DNA of 64,000 nt from Halopelagius fulvigenes (GTDB taxonomy: Archaea; Halobacteriota; Halobacteria; Halobacteriales; Haloferacaceae), in contig NZ_JBHSXH010000004.1 in assembly GCF_042662625.1 (NCBI RefSeq), positions 124,001 through 188,000 on the forward strand. Reading direction: 5' to 3'. The position numbers were made by a program, and so were the translations under genes. The notes under the pieces are model-generated. The model saw only the letters and a list, made by a program, of their open reading frames with translations. It did no database searches and was not told the DNA's origin. Of the stretch, positions 51,268 to 59,929 are shown one piece after another; position 1 is the stretch's first letter; each line of letters begins with the position of its first letter.

Positions 51268-51942
51268 ATGTCCGAAGAGGGGAGTAGCGTGACCGACGAC
51301 ACCCTCCCGGCCGAACACCTCTCGCCGCTCGCAACGCTCGTCGACGAGGTACTCGCGGGGGTCGGCTACGAGGTGGCGGCCGCCACCGACGTCATCGACG
51401 ATGCCGTCCCCGGCTACGGCGGTCTCTTCGATCCCGCGACCACCCCGGACGAGTTGCGTCGCGCGCTCGAAAGCCTGCTGGAGTCGGGACTCAGCCGGCC
51501 ACCGATCTCTGAGCCAACGAGCGACGCGTTCGTCCTCTACGTCGACGGCAGTTCGCGCGGCAACCCCGGCCCCGCAGGTGCGGGCGCTGTCATCATGGAC
51601 GCCGCGGAGGACCAACTCGCGCGTCTCGGCCGACCCGTCGGCTCCCGGACGGGGAACAACACCGCCGAGTACGTCGCCCTCCAACTCGGCCTCTCCGAAC
51701 TGTTGGCTCGCTACGAGCCACGCAGGCTGGAAGTGCGCATCGATTCGATGACGGTCATCCGAGACGTCTGGGGCGGCGACGACCCGACGGAACCGGGCGT
51801 CGAGACGTACAGCGAGGCCGTCACGGCGGCACTATCGAGCATCCCGGAGCACCGATACACGCATCTGGCCGACAGCGACCCGAACCCCGCCGACGCACTA
51901 GCGACAGTGGGTGCCGATATCGCAGCCTTTGGGCCTGAATAG
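51268..51942 (+). CDS. rnhA: Ribonuclease HI family protein with N-terminal extension
   Basis: 224 residues. The RNase H domain (about 87-220) has the four catalytic residues: D93 in VDGSSRGNPGPAG, E134 in NNTAEYVAL, D159 in RIDSM and D209 in NPADALAT. Residues 1-86 are an acidic extension of the kind found in haloarchaeal RNase HI proteins. It cleaves RNA in RNA/DNA hybrids, for example primers and R-loops. Monocistronic. Confidence 0.93.
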   Translation: MSEEGSSVTDDTLPAEHLSPLATLVDEVLAGVGYEVAAATDVIDDAVPGYGGLFDPATTPDELRRALESLLESGLSRPPISEPTSDAFVLYVDGSSRGNPGPAGAGAVIMDAAEDQLARLGRPVGSRTGNNTAEYVALQLGLSELLARYEPRRLEVRIDSMTVIRDVWGGDDPTEPGVETYSEAVTAALSSIPEHRYTHLADSDPNPADALATVGADIAAFGPE

Positions 51943-52038
51943 GAGCGTTGCGCCGCTTAAAATCCGAAATCCCGGCACCGTGGAAATCCTCAGAAATGAA
52001 TAGAATCACGTACCGACTATACCTCTGTAGAGCGTCGG

Positions 52039-53193
52039 TCAGTAGAGACGCTCGGTCGCGATTTCGGCACCCTCGACGAGCGCCTCCAGCTTCGCCCACG
52101 CGATTTCGGGGTCGACCATCCCGAGTCCGGCCTGCGTGCCGAAGCCGCAGTCCGGCGCGGCGACGAGCGGCGTCGAGTCGTCGACTGCGTCGGCGACCCG
52201 CCCTAAGCGGTCCGCGATAGTCTCCGGGTGGTCGACGATGTTCGTCTTGACGTCGACGACGCCCGGGATCAGCGTCCACCCGTCAGGAACCGGCTGCTCG
52301 GCGAACGCGCGGTATTCATGCTGGTGGCGGGGATTGGCCTGCTCGACGCTGAGTCCGGTAATGTCTGCCTCGTAAATCACCGGCAGCATCTCGACTAAGT
52401 CGGTGTCGAGGTGGTGGGGACCCTCGTAGCTCCCCCAACAGGTGTGCAGTCGGACCTGTTCGGCAGGGACGTTCGACAGCGCTTCGTTGAGTGCCTCGAC
52501 GTGGAGTCGCGTGGCTTCCTTGACCTCCGCTAGGGGTTCGTCGGCGTACGCCGCCGTGTGGCCGACGGTGAGGAGTTCTGGCGCGTCGATCTGAAGCGTC
52601 ATCCCGGTTTCGGCGACGAGTTCGTACTCCTCGGCCATCGCGTCCGCGACGGCGAAGAGGAACTCCTCGTAGGAGTCGTAGTACTCGTTGACGTGCGTGG
52701 CGGTGACGACGCTGGGCGACGCCGAGGTTACGAACGTCTCCGTGAATTCGGCGTCGACCGCTGTGAGCGCGGCGCGGAACTCCTCGAGTTCAGCCTCAGC
52801 CTCGTCGTGGCCGGTGTACTCGACGGATCCGGTAACGACGGGTTGCATCGAGAGGTCGATAACGTCCGTCTTGAACGTCTCCGTAGCGTAGTCGGGGAAC
52901 TCCTGGAGGTCCGCCCAGAGTTCCTGTTCGCGCTTGCCGTCGATACCGCTGAGGCGGTCCGCGACGTACCAGTTGAACGAGACACGGGATTGCTCGCCGT
53001 TGTTAGCGACATCGAGACCGACCTCGGCCTGACGCTCGACGACATCGCGCGTGGCATCCTCGACGGTCGCATCCCACTCGTCGGCGTCGATGTCCTCACC
53101 GTCCTGGCGCTTCTTCAGAAGATCGAGTAGTTCCGGCGGTCGGGGGAGGCTACCGATGTGCGTCGTACGAATTCGCTCGTCGTTCGCAGTCAT
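52039..53193 (-). CDS. Cobalamin-independent methionine synthase-like methyltransferase (MetE C-terminal type)
   Basis: 384 residues from the ATG at 53193, matching the catalytic C-terminal half of MetE without its N-terminal half, as is usual in archaea. Features: TTHIGSLPRPPELL at the start, VANNGEQSRVSF, then zinc-site residues H and C in RLHTCWGSYEG and C in AAPDCGFGTQAG. It transfers a methyl group to homocysteine, or a related thiol, with a methyl donor that in archaea is often not folate-polyglutamate. Monocistronic on the minus strand. Confidence 0.88.
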   Translation of the reverse strand: MTANDERIRTTHIGSLPRPPELLDLLKKRQDGEDIDADEWDATVEDATRDVVERQAEVGLDVANNGEQSRVSFNWYVADRLSGIDGKREQELWADLQEFPDYATETFKTDVIDLSMQPVVTGSVEYTGHDEAEAELEEFRAALTAVDAEFTETFVTSASPSVVTATHVNEYYDSYEEFLFAVADAMAEEYELVAETGMTLQIDAPELLTVGHTAAYADEPLAEVKEATRLHVEALNEALSNVPAEQVRLHTCWGSYEGPHHLDTDLVEMLPVIYEADITGLSVEQANPRHQHEYRAFAEQPVPDGWTLIPGVVDVKTNIVDHPETIADRLGRVADAVDDSTPLVAAPDCGFGTQAGLGMVDPEIAWAKLEALVEGAEIATERLY

Positions 53194-53628
53194 GGGTACT
53201 CGTGTGAGTAATACGCCCGAGCAGAAAATATAACTCACGGTATTTGGGTTACGATCTCAGCTACCGTTTATGAGCGCTTCTCTCACCCAGCGAAGACCGG
53301 GCACGAGGAGGTGTCTAATAGTCCGAAGTCAACCGCTGTCGATGCCATCGACGCCACGGAATCGAGCAGCACACCACCATCGACGGTGCGGATGGTTGGA
53401 GCAGTGATTCGGCGATTTCTCGGAAACGCGGGGCTCTTTGATGTACCGGGCCTCCAAAGTGAGAGCAGTACTGTATCCTATACTGTCACGTAGCGTATCG
53501 GTATACACCGTTGCTCTCTTGCAGGAGTCTTTACCACTCACTTGCGAAATTCCGTATTCTATGATACACTGGAAAGTAAGGAATATTGGGCAGATGATTT
53601 TTTATCATGTCCGTTGATTTACCTCTGT
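53194..53628. other. Divergent intergenic region
   Basis: About 435 bases. A TATA-like element (minus strand GTTATATTTT at about 53226-53237) serves the MetE-like gene. A possible frame at 53311-53493 (GTG start, 60 codons) has no family features. The PadR promoter is at the right end. Confidence 0.4.
53594..53608 (+). promoter_or_regulatory. Inverted repeat at the TATA box of the second PadR gene
   Basis: ATGAT-TTTTT-ATCAT, centred 28 bases before the ATG at 53629, overlaps the T-rich TATA element. It has the same position as the palindrome before the first PadR gene. Confidence 0.45.
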
Positions 53629-53928
53629 ATGACGGAGCAGGTGTTCAACCTCACTGGCTTCCAGCGTGACCTTCTGACCGTGATCGCTGGCCTCGATGAG
53701 CCGTCGGGACAGGAAGTGAAAGAGGAGATGGAGAAGTACCACGACGATATCAACCACGGTCGCCTCTACCCGAACCTCGATACGCTCGTCGAAGAGGGCT
53801 ACGTAGAGAAAGGGCAACTCGATCGGCGGACGAACTACTATGAAGTGTCCGACCGAGGGGAGCAGGCGCTCCTCAACCGACGCCAGTGGACGAACTCGAT
53901 TGTTCCAGAACTCAGTACGAACTCGTAA
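53629..53928 (+). CDS. PadR family transcriptional regulator
   Basis: 99 residues, very like the 7262-7555 protein: MTEQVFNLTGFQRDLLTVIAG, DEPSGQEVKEEMEKYHDDI, NHGRLYPNLDTLVEEGYVEKG and DRRTNYYEVSDRG. Leaderless start at the ATG 53629. It is followed by a third PadR gene, convergent (54038-54289). Confidence 0.92.
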   Translation: MTEQVFNLTGFQRDLLTVIAGLDEPSGQEVKEEMEKYHDDINHGRLYPNLDTLVEEGYVEKGQLDRRTNYYEVSDRGEQALLNRRQWTNSIVPELSTNS

Positions 53929-54037
53929 TCCGACGGTACACCCTTCGAGCGGCCTCGTTCGGTCCGTTTAGAGAGGGGACTGCTAGTACTCAGTGGAGCG
54001 CTACTTGGAACCTTCAGCCGCTGAGATACTCGGCTTC

Positions 54038-54289
54038 CTACTCCTGACGAGCGGTGATTTCGCGGTTCCCCCTTCCGGTCAGGGTGTAGTAGTTCGTTCG
54101 CTTGTCACGCTCACCTTTCTCGATCAGCCCTTTCTCTACGAGGGTGTCGAGATTCGGATACAGACGTCCGTGGTGTACTTCCTTTTCGTAGTAGTCCTCC
54201 ATCTCCTCCTTGATCGAGAGACCGTGCGGCTCGCCGAGACCCGCAACGACGAGTAATAGATCACGTTGGAACCCGGTGAGATCGTACAT
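54038..54289 (-). CDS. PadR family transcriptional regulator, shorter
   Basis: 83 residues, about 15 shorter at the C-terminus than the other two. MYDLTGFQRDLLLVVAG, EPHGLSIKEEMEDYYEKE, VHHGRLYPNLDTLVEKGLIEKG and DKRTNYYTLTGRG match the winged helix. The short end lacks part of the usual dimerisation tail. It is convergent with the PadR gene 53629-53928. Confidence 0.9.
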   Translation of the reverse strand: MYDLTGFQRDLLLVVAGLGEPHGLSIKEEMEDYYEKEVHHGRLYPNLDTLVEKGLIEKGERDKRTNYYTLTGRGNREITARQE

Positions 54290-54309
54290 CCAACGAATCT
54301 GATTACTCA

Positions 54310-54326
54310 GGTAATATAACTATACC
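54310..54326 (-). promoter_or_regulatory. Inverted repeat at the TATA box of the third PadR gene
   Basis: GGTA and TACC arms flank nine bases that contain the TATA-like element (minus strand TAGTTATAT). The centre is 29 bases before the ATG at 54289, the same spacing as at the other two PadR genes. Confidence 0.45.
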
Positions 54327-54745
54327 CCTCGTTCTCTATTGTGAGAATGTATCTTCAACTGGAGAAGAGAGCAAGAAGCGGATTTCACACAGGAGACCCG
54401 CTGTTCTAATAGTTCAGTTTATCACCTTCCTGAGAGGTAAGGCGTTCACAGGAGCGCGTCTCAGCGACGATTCCGTCCAACCCTCCGCTTGCAAGACCGG
54501 TACGACGGCGATGACCGGTACCGTCTCACTCCTTGGATAGGTCGGCGGTGACAAACAGGTCGCAGAGGCATCAACGGAGAACCAAACATTGGCTGTTGGA
54601 CAAGCCGTATTCGACCAAGTGCGTGGTAACCCACCAGAAGGCTTTACTTCCGCTGTGCTTGGCTGACCTATATCCCCCTCGCGGTAGTTGTTCCTCGTAA
54701 AGACGACTTACCCCAACTCGTCGTCTATTTCATCTCCTTAGACCG
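54327..54745. other. Intergenic region with a coding-like remnant
   Basis: About 420 bases. In one frame from 54511 an ATG is followed after nine codons by a TAG at 54538, then 41 further coding-like codons (54541-54666) rich in Q, E and G and ending in GFTSAVLG and TGA. No start suits the second part. It looks like a pseudogene with an in-frame stop; family not recognised. Confidence 0.3.
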
Positions 54746-54895
54746 ATGGATCCGTCACACCAAACGCAGAGAGACTGTCCGCACCCCAGATCCGAGAATC
54801 GTCCATCTCATGGTCTTATTGACGACCTTGTGAGGGCTGCAGATTCGATGTGGAGTGAGTATCCGAATATCCCAGATCGTGCTAACCGAGGCTAA
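54746..54895 (+). CDS. 49-residue small protein, uncertain
   Basis: Open from an ATG at 54746 to a TAA at 54895. The end has a helix-like acidic segment (LIDDLVRAADSMWSEYPN). Its stop lies three bases before the ATG of the zinc ribbon gene, suggesting a two-gene unit. No family is recognised. Confidence 0.35.
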   Translation: MDPSHQTQRDCPHPRSENRPSHGLIDDLVRAADSMWSEYPNIPDRANRG

Positions 54896-54898
54896 CTA

Positions 54899-55048
54899 AT
54901 GATTCAGACCCTCCGGCAACTCCTCCGGCGTTCACGAACCGAAGACCGACTCTACGAGTGTCGCCACTGCGGAACGATCGTTTCTTCAACTACCGATGTG
55001 TGTCCGGTTTGCGATTCGCACGAGATCGGACGCCACGATCTCTCCTGA
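54899..55048 (+). CDS. Small zinc-ribbon protein (CxxC/CPxC type)
   Basis: 49 residues. ECRHCGTIVSS and VCPVCDSHE give two CxxC pairs spaced as in zinc ribbons common among haloarchaeal micro-proteins. It follows the 54746-54895 frame by three bases. Such proteins may bind nucleic acid or protein partners; the role is unknown. Confidence 0.7.
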   Translation: MIQTLRQLLRRSRTEDRLYECRHCGTIVSSTTDVCPVCDSHEIGRHDLS

Positions 55049-55163
55049 GGCGACGAGAGTAGTTCTCTGTATTCGACTCGACGGATGAAATCTACGGGGA
55101 CTTCGGCAGAGCGGTCCGTCGAACAGACGGGAGAGAACCCATCCGCGGTTCCGTGCGAGCGGG

Positions 55164-55475
55164 CTACCCCCGCGAATGTAACGAGTAGGCGATAAGCAGC
55201 ACTCCGAGGAACTGAAACAGCCGCGTTATGAGCGTAAGCGGTTGCTGGTACTGCAGACCGAGGTACCCCTCGCGGAGGAGAAACGAGCCGACGAAGGCGA
55301 TACCGAACGCGACGGCCGTGAGGAAAAACAGCCCCAGAGAGAGCGCTTGCATCGTTCGGCTGTCGTGGCGGCGATACCCGCGGTAGGCCTGATATCCCAC
55401 GTAGCTACCGACGAGCGTCGACCCGAGGGCGAGCGCAATGATCGCCCAGTCGATGAGGGTTGCCACGGAGACCAT
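55164..55475 (-). CDS. Three-helix membrane protein (DUF7521-like)
   Basis: 103 residues with three hydrophobic helices (about 5-30, 44-66 and 78-98) and the loop YQAYRGYRRHDSRTMQ after the first. It resembles a haloarchaeal family of small membrane proteins encoded beside winged-helix regulators. It starts one base after the stop of the regulator 55477-55848, so both share an operon. Confidence 0.7.
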   Translation of the reverse strand: MVSVATLIDWAIIALALGSTLVGSYVGYQAYRGYRRHDSRTMQALSLGLFFLTAVAFGIAFVGSFLLREGYLGLQYQQPLTLITRLFQFLGVLLIAYSLHSRG

Positions 55476-55476
55476 C

Positions 55477-55848
55477 TCAGAGGTCCTCCCACATCTTCGT
55501 GAAGCGGTCGGCGGTGTCGCTCTCCTGTTCGCCGGGGAACGATTCGGTGTCGGTGCGCGTCACGGCCGCCTCGAAGGAGCCTGTCTCCAACGTGATAGAG
55601 ACCTCGGACAGCGTGGCCGTGTAGACGCTGTAGTGGTTGTTACTGGTCCGTATCTTGGTCTGTTCGTCGAGGAGCCCGTACGTTTGTAATCGTTTCACCC
55701 GGCGATAGACCGTCGGTTTGGACATCTCACATTCGTCGACAAGCTGTTGTGCGGACATTGGTTTGATACTCGTCGCTGCGAGGATGTCTCGGGCGTACTC
55801 GTCGCTGAGGACATCGAGAAGATCATCCAGCGCAGGATCCTCACTCAC
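55477..55848 (-). CDS. Winged-helix (ArsR-like) transcriptional regulator
   Basis: 123 residues from a GTG at 55848; the next in-frame ATG would remove part of the winged helix. The DNA-binding core is LDDLLDVLSDEYARDILAATS, QQLVDECEMSKPTVYRRVKRLQ, TYGLLDEQTKI and the beta-wing NHYSVYTATL. The family usually represses its own small operon. It is coupled to the three-helix membrane protein. Confidence 0.88.
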   Translation of the reverse strand: MSEDPALDDLLDVLSDEYARDILAATSIKPMSAQQLVDECEMSKPTVYRRVKRLQTYGLLDEQTKIRTSNNHYSVYTATLSEVSITLETGSFEAAVTRTDTESFPGEQESDTADRFTKMWEDL

Positions 55849-56075
55849 GTTTCGGTCGAATAACTGCCTGATGGATTAATAAGACCCGCTGGTTCTGAAC
55901 ACCGACGGTCGTAGCGACCAGTTCTAGAAGTACCGCGGGGTTGTGGGGGCAGTACCGCGATACTTTGGAAGGGCAGATACGTCAACGGAGACTGCGATGG
56001 GATGAATCGTGCTGTCAGAGGGCACATCCCCAGACTTCGGGCGTGGGGGCACGTCGTCAGTTCGTCTGAACCCAT
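55845..56075 (-). CDS. Possible short leader gene before the regulator
   Basis: 76 codons from an ATG at 56075 to a TGA overlapping the regulator's GTG by four bases. A TATA element at 56104-56111 (minus TTTTATAT) lies about 32 bases before the ATG, which would fit a leaderless start. Against it, the peptide is Ser/Pro/Arg-rich and not acidic, unlike haloarchaeal proteins. It may only be the 5' leader of the regulator. Confidence 0.22.
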   Translation of the reverse strand: MGSDELTTCPHARSLGMCPLTARFIPSQSPLTYLPFQSIAVLPPQPRGTSRTGRYDRRCSEPAGLINPSGSYSTET

Positions 56076-56147
56076 CGCACTTCGATCGACGGGCCGTTAC
56101 AAGATATAAAAGGGGGACGAGTTTCTGACCCAGAAACTCGCGCGGTC

Positions 56148-57332
56148 TCAGGCGGGACAGCCCACCGACCGGCCGACTTCGATCAGACGGTCCGTTTCGA
56201 CGCCGTTCCCCCGGACGGTGTAGCCGTACCCGTTGCAGTTCCACGAGAGCGATGTGCTCGACCCGTAGTCGAGGGTCGCCGGCCGGCCGTCGAGCGTCAC
56301 TTCGTGTTCGTCGGGGTCGATGTCGAGGGTGTAGTTGAACTTCGCAACTGTGAGTTCGCGTCCCTCCGAGGCGTAGCGGAGTCCGACCCCGTCAATGCGG
56401 CCGGTCGTTCGCGTCGCGTACACCAGTTCAAACGCGGGCGGTACGGTCGGATCCGGCACCGAGAGCGAACTCTGCGCCTCCAAGGCGGTGCTGCTTCGGT
56501 ACCACTCCGTGCTCGGGACGTCCGGCCGCCGTACTGTCGTGTTGGCGTCTAGTTCGGGTCGGAACGCGCCCGCCGGCACCTGCGCGTCGAACGTCACGTT
56601 CGTGTACGTTGTCGTTACCGACCGCCGGGCGCCGTCGGCAGTCCACGCCGTCTGCTTGCGCAGCGGATAGAACCGTTCGGTGTCGACCCACAGTCGCTGT
56701 CTGTAGTGCGCCTCGCTCCGATTGGTCGCGGGGACGATGTCGAGCACGTACGTCTCCTGCCCGCCGACGGTATCGGTCTCGACGAATTCGACGGCGTAAC
56801 TACGGTTCTCGTCCACGTCGGGGGCGACACCGGTCTGTCGCGGTAAGACGGGCAACGGCGACACGCCGATGGATTGCGGCCGGCCCGTGTCGTCGGTCAG
56901 CCCCGCGGCCGCGACGATCTGTTGGATCCGGGTAGCCGTGTGCGACTGGGTCGGTGGTCCCGTCAGCGTGACGGCGGTTACGGCGTCTCGGTCGGTATCG
57001 TGGAGCCAGAGCGTCGACCCGTTCGAGACCTGCAGTTCGTACCGCCGGTCCGACGCGTTTTCGAAGCGGATCCGTTTCCGGTCGGTACCCGGAACGAGCG
57101 TGACGGTGGCGACGTTCCGAGATGTGACGGTGCCGTTAGTCTGCATCGTGACCGTCTGCGTTCCAGTCAGCGCGTCGATGGAGCGGTAGCGCTCGGTCAC
57201 GTTAGCGTCGACTGAGGGGCTCGTGTTTCCTATCGCACCCCCTGACGCCCAGAGAGCTGCGAGAAGCACGACGCCAAGGAGCAAGAACGCGACGAGTGTA
57301 CGTCGGTTGATTCGGAGTGGAGGGCGGGCCAT
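56148..57332 (-). CDS. Membrane-anchored LolA-like protein
   Basis: 394 residues. One N-terminal membrane helix (about 13-32) is followed by an extracellular part resembling LolA/outer-membrane lipoprotein-sorting domains: TGTQTVTMQTNGTVTSRNVATVTLVPGTDRKR, LWLHDTDRD, TYVLDIVPATNRSEAHYRQRLWVDTERFYPLRKQ. The C-terminal part is a second, smaller beta-rich domain ending in a C-x-G pair (WNCNGYGYTV, VGCPA). No lipobox is seen. Such haloarchaeal proteins have unknown function; lipid or cofactor binding on the outer membrane face is possible. Confidence 0.78.
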   Translation of the reverse strand: MARPPLRINRRTLVAFLLLGVVLLAALWASGGAIGNTSPSVDANVTERYRSIDALTGTQTVTMQTNGTVTSRNVATVTLVPGTDRKRIRFENASDRRYELQVSNGSTLWLHDTDRDAVTAVTLTGPPTQSHTATRIQQIVAAAGLTDDTGRPQSIGVSPLPVLPRQTGVAPDVDENRSYAVEFVETDTVGGQETYVLDIVPATNRSEAHYRQRLWVDTERFYPLRKQTAWTADGARRSVTTTYTNVTFDAQVPAGAFRPELDANTTVRRPDVPSTEWYRSSTALEAQSSLSVPDPTVPPAFELVYATRTTGRIDGVGLRYASEGRELTVAKFNYTLDIDPDEHEVTLDGRPATLDYGSSTSLSWNCNGYGYTVRGNGVETDRLIEVGRSVGCPA

Positions 57333-58077
57333 ACTAGTAGCACGCTCAGTGAGGCTTTGAATACGTGTCGGATAGTAGATGTTTAAATACTTATGGACAT
57401 TCGTCGCCGGAATTCAGCCGGAGTTCCTCGTCAAACGCACTAGTAACGAGGTATCTACGAGAACGCTTGTGACGAGTCGATACTCTCTTTGAGCCGTTGC
57501 CACTCGTTTCGACCGTACGAATCGTAGAATTTCTGGATATCGTCGACGGATTCCCTCATTCTCATCAACGCCTTATCGTGCGGCAGACACAATTCTGGCG
57601 GTGTTTTCGGATACAACCGTCCGTTCAATACAACAGTGCTGACTGATTTACCACATACAAATATTCTGAAATAACCACACCGGAATCATCCTCCGAGGTT
57701 GTAGACCCGCGCACAACAGAAGGTAGTATATCGATATAGGATATAGGAGAACCGAACCAAGTCGTCGAGGACCACGATATCGATTCTTACACGCCCGAGA
57801 GTGAGACGAATTACGTCGAAAACAGTCTCGTGAGACGTGAATGACTCCGTTCGGGATCCGACACCACCGGCGTCTTCCCCGAAGCGACGACTTGTGATTT
57901 AATCGACGAGTGTTCCGGCATTCGTCGCTGAGCCCTTCATTACACCCCTATTAGAGTAATGGAACACCGTAACTATTTCCGACACCGGACGCTCACAGTT
58001 CTCTTCTATATCCACGCTTCGTCCGAATCTCCCAGGAGGAACGAGTCGCCGATCCGGAAGGCGTCGGAGGCGGGCGG
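57333..58077. other. Long intergenic region with remnants
   Basis: About 745 bases. It contains the methyltransferase-like fragment at 57455-57565. From about 57750 to 57844 one frame encodes some 32 coding-like acidic residues (EDHDIDSYTPESETNYVEN) without a start codon, also a likely remnant. AT-rich stretches with TATCGATA-type palindromes lie near 57735. Confidence 0.4.
57455..57565 (-). pseudogene. Possible N-terminal fragment of a SAM-dependent methyltransferase
   Basis: 36 codons from an ATG at 57565: ESVDDIQKFYDSYGRNEWQR, then LKESI. This resembles the V-x-x-FYDxYxxxEWxRL start of haloarchaeal class I methyltransferases. The frame stops before the SAM-binding motif, so it would be inactive. 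Confidence 0.35.
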
Positions 58078-59487
58078 TCAGAAGAAGAGGACGAACACGC
58101 CGATCTGAATCGGGACGAGGAGCAGGAGCGTCCCGAGAGCGATTGCGCTCGACGTTCGCACCAATTCCACGCCGTCTACGACGCCCATCCCGAGGATGGC
58201 GACGAGGACGGCCGACTGGTAGGGGAAGAAGTACGTGTTGAGTGCTACGGCCTCCATCATCGCGACCGGAACCAGCGGAACGCCGGCACTCGCCGCGAAG
58301 GACATGAGAACCGGTGTGAGGACGCTGGCGACGGCCAACCCCTCCATCACCAGCGCGAGCAGTTGCGAAACCACGACCACGAACCCGAGTATCACCGGGA
58401 GCGACGCGTCGCTCGGAAGATACGAGAGGAGTTCCCTCGCGGCGAGGTCGGTGAACCCGATCCGTCGGAGGCCCTCGGCGATAGCGAATATCGCCCCGAA
58501 GAAGAAGAGAATCGAGAAGTCGGCCTCGGCGACGGCGTCGGCGTCCACGACGCCGATTCGCGGCGCGAACGCCAGCAACACGACCGCGAGCGCACCGAAC
58601 AGCGGGTGCAGGCCGTGGAGGAAGTCCGTCGCCCAGATGGCCACGCCGACGAGCAGAAATCCGAGCATCCGCATCTCGTCGGCCGATGCGGTGACGCTCT
58701 CGGTCCGTTCGGGGGCGACGACGGCGTCCCGGTCGCGCGGGCGATAGAGGAGGTACGTGACGCCGACGACCAACAGGACGCGTCCGACGCCCATCACGGG
58801 GCCGAGCCACCGCAGCCACTCGGTCCACGAGATGGCCGGTCCGCCGCTCGACTCGACCAGTCCGGTCACGATGATGTTCGCCAGCGACCCCGTCAGCACG
58901 CCGGAGGAGCCGTAAAACGTCGCGAATAGCGGTCCGAGGAAGATGCCGACCTTCGCGCGGCGTTCGGTGAACACGTCGCCGAGCGAGAGTAAGATGGGGC
59001 CGAGGATGAGCACTCGAACGAGCGCCGAGGGAATTAGGACCGCGAGCGCGAGGCTGGCGAAGCAAAAGTAGACGAGCAGATACCGAAACGCGACCACGGC
59101 GTCGGTCAGAATCCGGTCGGGCATCCGGTCGCGGGTGAACGCCTCGACCAGCTCCGCGAGTCCGCTCTGGCGGGCCGCCTCTCCGACGAGGATGCCGACG
59201 GCGACCAGCCACGTCGCCGGCGACCGAAAGCCCGTCAGCGCCAACTCCGTCGAGAACGCGACGCCGACGAGTCCGATACAGACGAGCGCCGTGAACCACG
59301 GTTCGACGGGGGACCGTATCCAGAGGGCGACGCAGAACACGGTGATAGCGAGCATGAGGGACGCATCATCCGCCAGCGGAGCGAATCGGAGAATCCCCCC
59401 GGCCGCGAGCAGACCCGCGGGGACCGAGAGCCACGCGGGGTCCAGATCGGCGAGTTCGACCGCGACCCGACGCGTTCCGTCCGGCAT
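58078..59487 (-). CDS. SLC13/ArsB-type permease
   Basis: 469 residues from the ATG at 59487 (a longer in-frame start gives a basic non-membrane extension). About 11-12 hydrophobic segments in two halves, with FRSPATWLVAVGILVGEAARQSGL, the repeat-linked AVLIPSALVRVLILGPILLSLG and VALNTYFFPYQSAVLVAILGMG. Related in fold to 40387-41823. It is divergent from the FAD/Fe-S dehydrogenase across a shared promoter region, so it may carry a carboxylate such as lactate; this is inferred from position. Confidence 0.85.
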   Translation of the reverse strand: MPDGTRRVAVELADLDPAWLSVPAGLLAAGGILRFAPLADDASLMLAITVFCVALWIRSPVEPWFTALVCIGLVGVAFSTELALTGFRSPATWLVAVGILVGEAARQSGLAELVEAFTRDRMPDRILTDAVVAFRYLLVYFCFASLALAVLIPSALVRVLILGPILLSLGDVFTERRAKVGIFLGPLFATFYGSSGVLTGSLANIIVTGLVESSGGPAISWTEWLRWLGPVMGVGRVLLVVGVTYLLYRPRDRDAVVAPERTESVTASADEMRMLGFLLVGVAIWATDFLHGLHPLFGALAVVLLAFAPRIGVVDADAVAEADFSILFFFGAIFAIAEGLRRIGFTDLAARELLSYLPSDASLPVILGFVVVVSQLLALVMEGLAVASVLTPVLMSFAASAGVPLVPVAMMEAVALNTYFFPYQSAVLVAILGMGVVDGVELVRTSSAIALGTLLLLVPIQIGVFVLFF

Positions 59488-59929
59488 CGTGATTCGGTGG
59501 TCACGGTCGAGCGCATTTACTCTATCGAACGGACTTCTCGACGCGGACTCCCGCCGACCGACTCGGTCTGGCGATCTGAGCGACTCGTCGCGACGAACGA
59601 GGGCGAGAGACAACCGTTCGTACTGGCGTCGATGTTCTCACCGCGTACGCCCTCGTCCGAGGGAGCGTCCGTCCGAAACCCTATTCGGGCGATATCGGGC
59701 CGTAAATCGCTCACTGCGACGGAATAACGACGTGACAAATTCGGCCGAAGGAGCGTTATTTTGGGTAATGTTTATGACGGACGGAGCGGGAAATCTACGC
59801 AATGATGCAACCCGACGGGCAGGCGGGCGACGGCACGACTGCGTTCGACGAGCGAAGGCGGTCTCAGGTCCGTCGAGCGCCGTCTCGTCGCCGGACGCGC
59901 GAGGATCCGTTCGGGGTGGGCAACTGAGG
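59488..59929. other. Shared promoter region of permease and dehydrogenase
   Basis: About 440 bases between the divergent genes. It holds the nested palindromes at 59723-59760 and no recognised gene. Confidence 0.5.
59723..59760. promoter_or_regulatory. Nested inverted repeats before the dehydrogenase
   Basis: AATAACG (59723-59729) and CGTTATT (59754-59760) form an outer pair; inside lies the perfect 10-base palindrome TTCGGCCGAA (59740-59749). It is 170 bases before the ATG at 59930 and could be an operator acting on both divergent genes. Confidence 0.4.

Noticed and set aside
40177..53981. 13-base string TAGAGAGGGGACT at 40177 and 53969
   Set aside because: Matches of this length are expected by chance in 64 kb; no shared flanks.
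54538..54540. In-frame TAG followed by more coding-like sequence (possible pyrrolysine)
   Set aside because: No pyrrolysine genes seen, and haloarchaea in general lack the system; a pseudogene is simpler.
59135..59929. Upstream in-frame extension of the FAD/Fe-S dehydrogenase
   Set aside because: It overlaps the divergent permease antisense, is Ser/Arg-rich and lacks dehydrogenase similarity; the ATG at 59930 is used.
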